From Halobacteriales archaeon SW_6_65_15 (GTDB lineage: Archaea; Halobacteriota; Halobacteria; Halobacteriales; Haladaptataceae), in contig PXSM01000077.1 of NCBI GenBank assembly GCA_003023465.1, positions 1 to 42,046 on the forward strand: a stretch of 42,046 nt of DNA. Reading direction: 5' to 3'. The translations under genes and the position numbers were made by a program. Under the pieces are notes generated by a model. The model was not told the DNA's origin, searched no databases, and saw only the letters and a list, made by a program, of their open reading frames with translations. Positions 38,523 to 42,046 of this stretch are shown one piece after another. Each line of letters starts with the position of its first letter. The stretch's first letter is position 1.

Positions 38523-38836
38523 AGAACGTTTAGAAAGCCCCCGCCCGGTCGCGGTCGTCGTCCGAAAATCGAAGATTTTCGTGACTGAGCAGGACGCAGT
38601 CCCGCGAGGGCAGCGAGAGCGGCGCTCTCGCGTGCTCACGAAAGAGCGTCGCTCTTTCGAACGACTCTGGCGGATATCTGCGCCTCACCGCAACGCACCG
38701 CCACGGCGCAGATAGAGCCGCCAGAGACGACCATGTCCTTCGGACGCCGGGAGACTGCGTCTCCCGAGGTCACCCTCGCTCACCGCGTTCGCTCGCGTGA
38801 CCGCGACCTGGCGGCCCCTTTCAGTCCCGCCCGCGC
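38523..38836 (-). repeat. Long copy of MITE-like intergenic repeat with several internal hairpins
   Basis: Reverse complement begins GGGACTGAAAGGGGCCGCCAGGTCGCGGTC and ends GACCGCGACCGGGCGGGGGCTTTCTAAACGTTCTC. Confidence 0.78.
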
Positions 38837-38966
38837 GGACTGGTCAATCGGGCGTACTTTGGTGGACTGCTCAGTTGGTCTTCGCACGAGGATTAATCGG
38901 CCAGCAGTAGTCGGTGGCCCCGGACGTCGTCACGTAAAAACCGAAATCCGTCGCGTCAGAATCAGT

Positions 38967-39932
38967 TTACTCCAGCGGCTCCAGCCCTTCCTCCGCGCGG
39001 AGGGCGTCGACGTACTCCCGGAATCCGGTTTCGAGGTCGTACTCGGGGTCGTAGCCGAGGTCCTCCTGCGCGGCGGTCATGTCGAGCTTCTGGGTCCACG
39101 GCAGTTCGCCCTCGTCGCTGACCTCGATTTCGGCGTCAGGCATGATGGACTGGACCGCCTCGGCGGCCTCCCGGATGGTGGCGACCTCGCCCCGGACGTT
39201 GTAGATTCGCTGGCTCAGGTCCTCCTCGGGTGCGAACGCGGCCTTGCGGAACGCCTGCGCGATGTCCTTGACGTACTGCCAGTCGATGACCTGATCGCCG
39301 TACTCCACCGAGAAGGACTCGCCGACCGCGGGCTTCTCCACGATGTTGGCGAGGAACGCCGAGCCGCCGGTCTCGCGGTAGGGGCCGTACGCGACCGTGG
39401 GGCGGAGGCCGACGTGGCTCAGGTCGTAGTCCTCGTAGTACACCTTGGCCTGATGCTCGTTGTACTCCTTGGTCGCGCCGTAGAGGGTGTCGGGGTACAC
39501 GAGATCCTCCTCGGCCACCCAATCGTCGTCGTAGTTCGCGGGCGGAGCGTACACCGCGGCCGAGGAGGCCCACGCCACGCGCTCGACCTGCTCGTCGAGG
39601 GTCCGGGCCGCCTCGAAGACGTTGTTCGTTCCCATGACGTTGACCCCGGCCCCCGCTCGCGGGTTCTCGCGTGCGAGGTTCGTCAGGAGTGCCGCGAGGT
39701 GGACGATCCGGGTCGCGCCCGACTCCCGGACCGCCCGGACGACGCTCGTCGGGTCGGTAATGTCGCCGCGAACGACGTCCACGTCGTCGGCGACGCCGAG
39801 TTTCTCCAGAATCCGCTCGTCGGTCGAGAGGTCGTACGCCACGACGTCGTGGCCCTCCTCCACGAGGTCCTGCGCGACGTACGATCCGATGAAGCCGGTC
39901 CCGCCCGTGACGAGTACTGTTTCGGTCATCAC
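38967..39932 (-). CDS. NAD-dependent epimerase/dehydratase (extended SDR)
   Basis: VLVTGGTGFIGSYVAQDL; YGATKEYNEHQAK. Confidence 0.88.
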   Translation of the reverse strand: MMTETVLVTGGTGFIGSYVAQDLVEEGHDVVAYDLSTDERILEKLGVADDVDVVRGDITDPTSVVRAVRESGATRIVHLAALLTNLARENPRAGAGVNVMGTNNVFEAARTLDEQVERVAWASSAAVYAPPANYDDDWVAEEDLVYPDTLYGATKEYNEHQAKVYYEDYDLSHVGLRPTVAYGPYRETGGSAFLANIVEKPAVGESFSVEYGDQVIDWQYVKDIAQAFRKAAFAPEEDLSQRIYNVRGEVATIREAAEAVQSIMPDAEIEVSDEGELPWTQKLDMTAAQEDLGYDPEYDLETGFREYVDALRAEEGLEPLE

Positions 39933-39987
39933 TCGCCAATCGTATCGGGAACGCTAAAAAAGTGCAGTAACCGGATTCCGAGTTTCG

Positions 39988-40461
39988 TCACACCGATTCC
40001 TTGACCAGCAGATAGGCCAGAACCACCGCGAGCGCCACCTCCGAGACGATGGCGAGGAACTTCACCGGCCCGGCGAAGAGGTGGTCGAGGAGGAACTGGC
40101 CGACCGGTCCCTGATGCGGCGTGGGTTCGCGGAACACGAATCCGTGGCCGCCGAGGTGCCAGCTGAAGTAGCCGACGACGTAGACTATCATCAGCCCGAT
40201 TCCGGCAGCGTACAGGGTCCTGCGGTGGCGACCCTGCGCGGCGATGAACAGGCCCGCGATCAGGGCGAGTCCGGAGACGACGAACAGGGGCCACCGGAGG
40301 TCGCGAGGAACCAGGAACCCGGCGTTGAGCCACCTGAACCAGTTGTAGAGGCCAAGCGAGACGTGAATGACCCCGACGACGACGACGAGGTGGGCCGCGA
40401 CGAGTTTGACCGGCGAGGGGAAGTCGGAGTCCAGCGCCGGAGACGAGTCCTCGGTTTCCAT
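39988..40461 (-). CDS. Membrane protein, about 4 TM segments
   Basis: Hydrophobic segments LVAAHLVVVVGVIHVSLGLY, WPLFVVSGLALIAGLFIAA, GIGLMIVYVVGYF, FLAIVSEVALAVVLAYLLV. Confidence 0.7.
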   Translation of the reverse strand: METEDSSPALDSDFPSPVKLVAAHLVVVVGVIHVSLGLYNWFRWLNAGFLVPRDLRWPLFVVSGLALIAGLFIAAQGRHRRTLYAAGIGLMIVYVVGYFSWHLGGHGFVFREPTPHQGPVGQFLLDHLFAGPVKFLAIVSEVALAVVLAYLLVKESV

Positions 40462-40576
40462 TGTCTGAGTCGAGGCAGAGCGTCCTCAAGGGTTTCACGG
40501 TTTTAGTCTCGGTTTTCGGCGGGCGTACTAACGTGGCGGATCGGAATGAGAAGTCGGTCACGACCCGCCGCATCGC

Positions 40577-42046
40577 TCACTCGTGAAGTCCGCCGACCTC
40601 GGCGTAGAACGACGACTGGAGCGTCTCGGCCATGTCCTCCTCGCGGTCGATTCGCACGTCGATGACGGTCGGCACGTCGCTGTCCGTGCCCTCGCGGAGC
40701 GCGACGGCGAGTTCGTCGGGGGTCGTCGCGCGGATGCCCTCGGCACCGAAGCCCTCGGCGACGGCGACGAAGTCGGTGTCGTGGAACTCCACGCCCGCGA
40801 TGTCGCCCTCGCCGTCTTGCATTTGGCGGACCATCCCGAGGCTGGTGTCGTTGAGCACGACGAACGTGGGAGCGACGCCCTGCTCGACCGCGGTCTCGAC
40901 GCTGGTCATCGTCATCGTAAACCCGCCGTCGCCCGCGACGCCAATGACGTCCTTGTCGGTGGTGAGAGCCGCCGATACCGCCGCGGGGGTCGCCCAACCC
41001 ATGCCGCCGACGCCGCCCGACCCGAAGTAGGTCCGGACGCCGGGCGTCTGGAGGTAGTTGAGCAGCCAGAAGCGATTGTTGCCCGAGTCGGCGGTGACGA
41101 GGGTGTCCTCGTCCACGACGGCCTCGATCTCCTTGACCGCGCGCTGGGGCTTGATGGGTACGTCGTCGGACTCGCACTCGGGCGCGTGGAACGACTCGCG
41201 GGCAGTAGCGGCGCGGTCGCGCGCCCAGTCGTTGGTACCTGCACTCACGTCTCCCTCGTCCGCAGCATCAGCGAGCGCTCGGAGGCTCTCCTTGGCGTCG
41301 CCGATGAGGCCCACGTCGGCGGGGTAGACCCACCCGGCGTTGCGGGTGTCGATGTCGGCGTGGATAATGGTCTGCTCGTCGGGCGGGATGAACGACGGAG
41401 CTTGCCAGTTGGTGTCCATCGGGTTCATCCGACAGCCGACCACGAGGAGGGCGTCGGCCTCGCTCACCACCTGGTTCGCGCCCTCGTGGCCGAACGACCC
41501 GATGACGCCCGCCGCGAGGTCGTGGATCTCGGGGAAGGTGGACTTCCCGAGGTAGGACGTGGCGACCACGGCGTCGTAGGCTTCGGCGACGGCCGCCAGT
41601 TCGTCGTAGGCCTGCGCGGCGTGGACCCCGTTTCCGGCGATTATCACGGGTCGCTCTGCCTCGGCGAGAGCTTGGGCCGCCGCTTCGGCGTCCTCGTCGG
41701 TCGGTGTAGAATCCCAGTTGCGGACCTGCTCGTCGGCGTCCCAGACCGGCGGGACGGGGTCCTCGGGCACCTCCTCGGTGATGGCGTCGCCGTCGAGGAT
41801 GACCGCGGTCGGGCCGGGCCGGCCGGCGGTGGCGTGCTTGAACGCCAGCTGGACGCTCCGGAGCGTCTCGGTCGGCGAACGGGGGAACCAGTGTTCCTTG
41901 GTCACGCCGTCGAGAATCTTCGGGAGGTCGAGGCCGCCGTAGTCGCCGCGGGCCTGCTGGTACGGCGCGAGCGTCGAGTACTCGCCGCGCTCGCTGGCCT
42001 CCGTGACCACGACCATCGGCGAGGACCCGAGGCGGGCCTCCATCTG
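40577..42046 (-). CDS. Thiamine pyrophosphate-binding enzyme, acetolactate synthase-like (5' truncated by window edge)
   Basis: GRPGPTAVILDGDAI; TPP motif GDGGFTMTMTSVETAVEQGVAPTFVVLND; frame open to window end. Confidence 0.88.
   Translation of the reverse strand, partial: QMEARLGSSPMVVVTEASERGEYSTLAPYQQARGDYGGLDLPKILDGVTKEHWFPRSPTETLRSVQLAFKHATAGRPGPTAVILDGDAITEEVPEDPVPPVWDADEQVRNWDSTPTDEDAEAAAQALAEAERPVIIAGNGVHAAQAYDELAAVAEAYDAVVATSYLGKSTFPEIHDLAAGVIGSFGHEGANQVVSEADALLVVGCRMNPMDTNWQAPSFIPPDEQTIIHADIDTRNAGWVYPADVGLIGDAKESLRALADAADEGDVSAGTNDWARDRAATARESFHAPECESDDVPIKPQRAVKEIEAVVDEDTLVTADSGNNRFWLLNYLQTPGVRTYFGSGGVGGMGWATPAAVSAALTTDKDVIGVAGDGGFTMTMTSVETAVEQGVAPTFVVLNDTSLGMVRQMQDGEGDIAGVEFHDTDFVAVAEGFGAEGIRATTPDELAVALREGTDSDVPTVIDVRIDREEDMAETLQSSFYAEVGGLHE

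Noticed and set aside
1-42046. tRNA or rRNA genes
   Set aside because: No convincing cloverleaf/T-loop or rRNA sequence recognised on reading; a tRNAscan/Infernal run would be decisive

Overview
The window is GC-rich haloarchaeal DNA (acidic proteome, Tat signals, HalOD1 and other halobacterial families). It carries about 40 recognisable genes: a branched-chain amino-acid ABC transporter with a LivH-LivM fusion, two secreted proteins, a lone HTH regulator, a QueC-like PP-loop protein, a D-galactonate dehydratase-like enolase, an S9 peptidase, an orc1/cdc6 gene, two sensor kinases, a sugar ABC operon and a TPP enzyme. The strongest non-coding signal is a putative replication origin. Many copies of an ORB-like motif (ACAgCGGAAACGacGGGGTg) lie on both sides of orc1/cdc6, in two separate arrays, each of which switches orientation internally. 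A second signal is a family of three intergenic, MITE-like repeats with near-identical termini (about 21-bp imperfect terminal inverted repeats) and a variable interior built of short perfect hairpins. A third is an unusual number of apparent lesions: frameshifts, an in-frame amber codon, a lost lipobox Cys, and short deletions in conserved motifs. These indicate either gene decay or sequence/assembly error. Family calls come from motif recognition and remembered family sequences; no database search was run.
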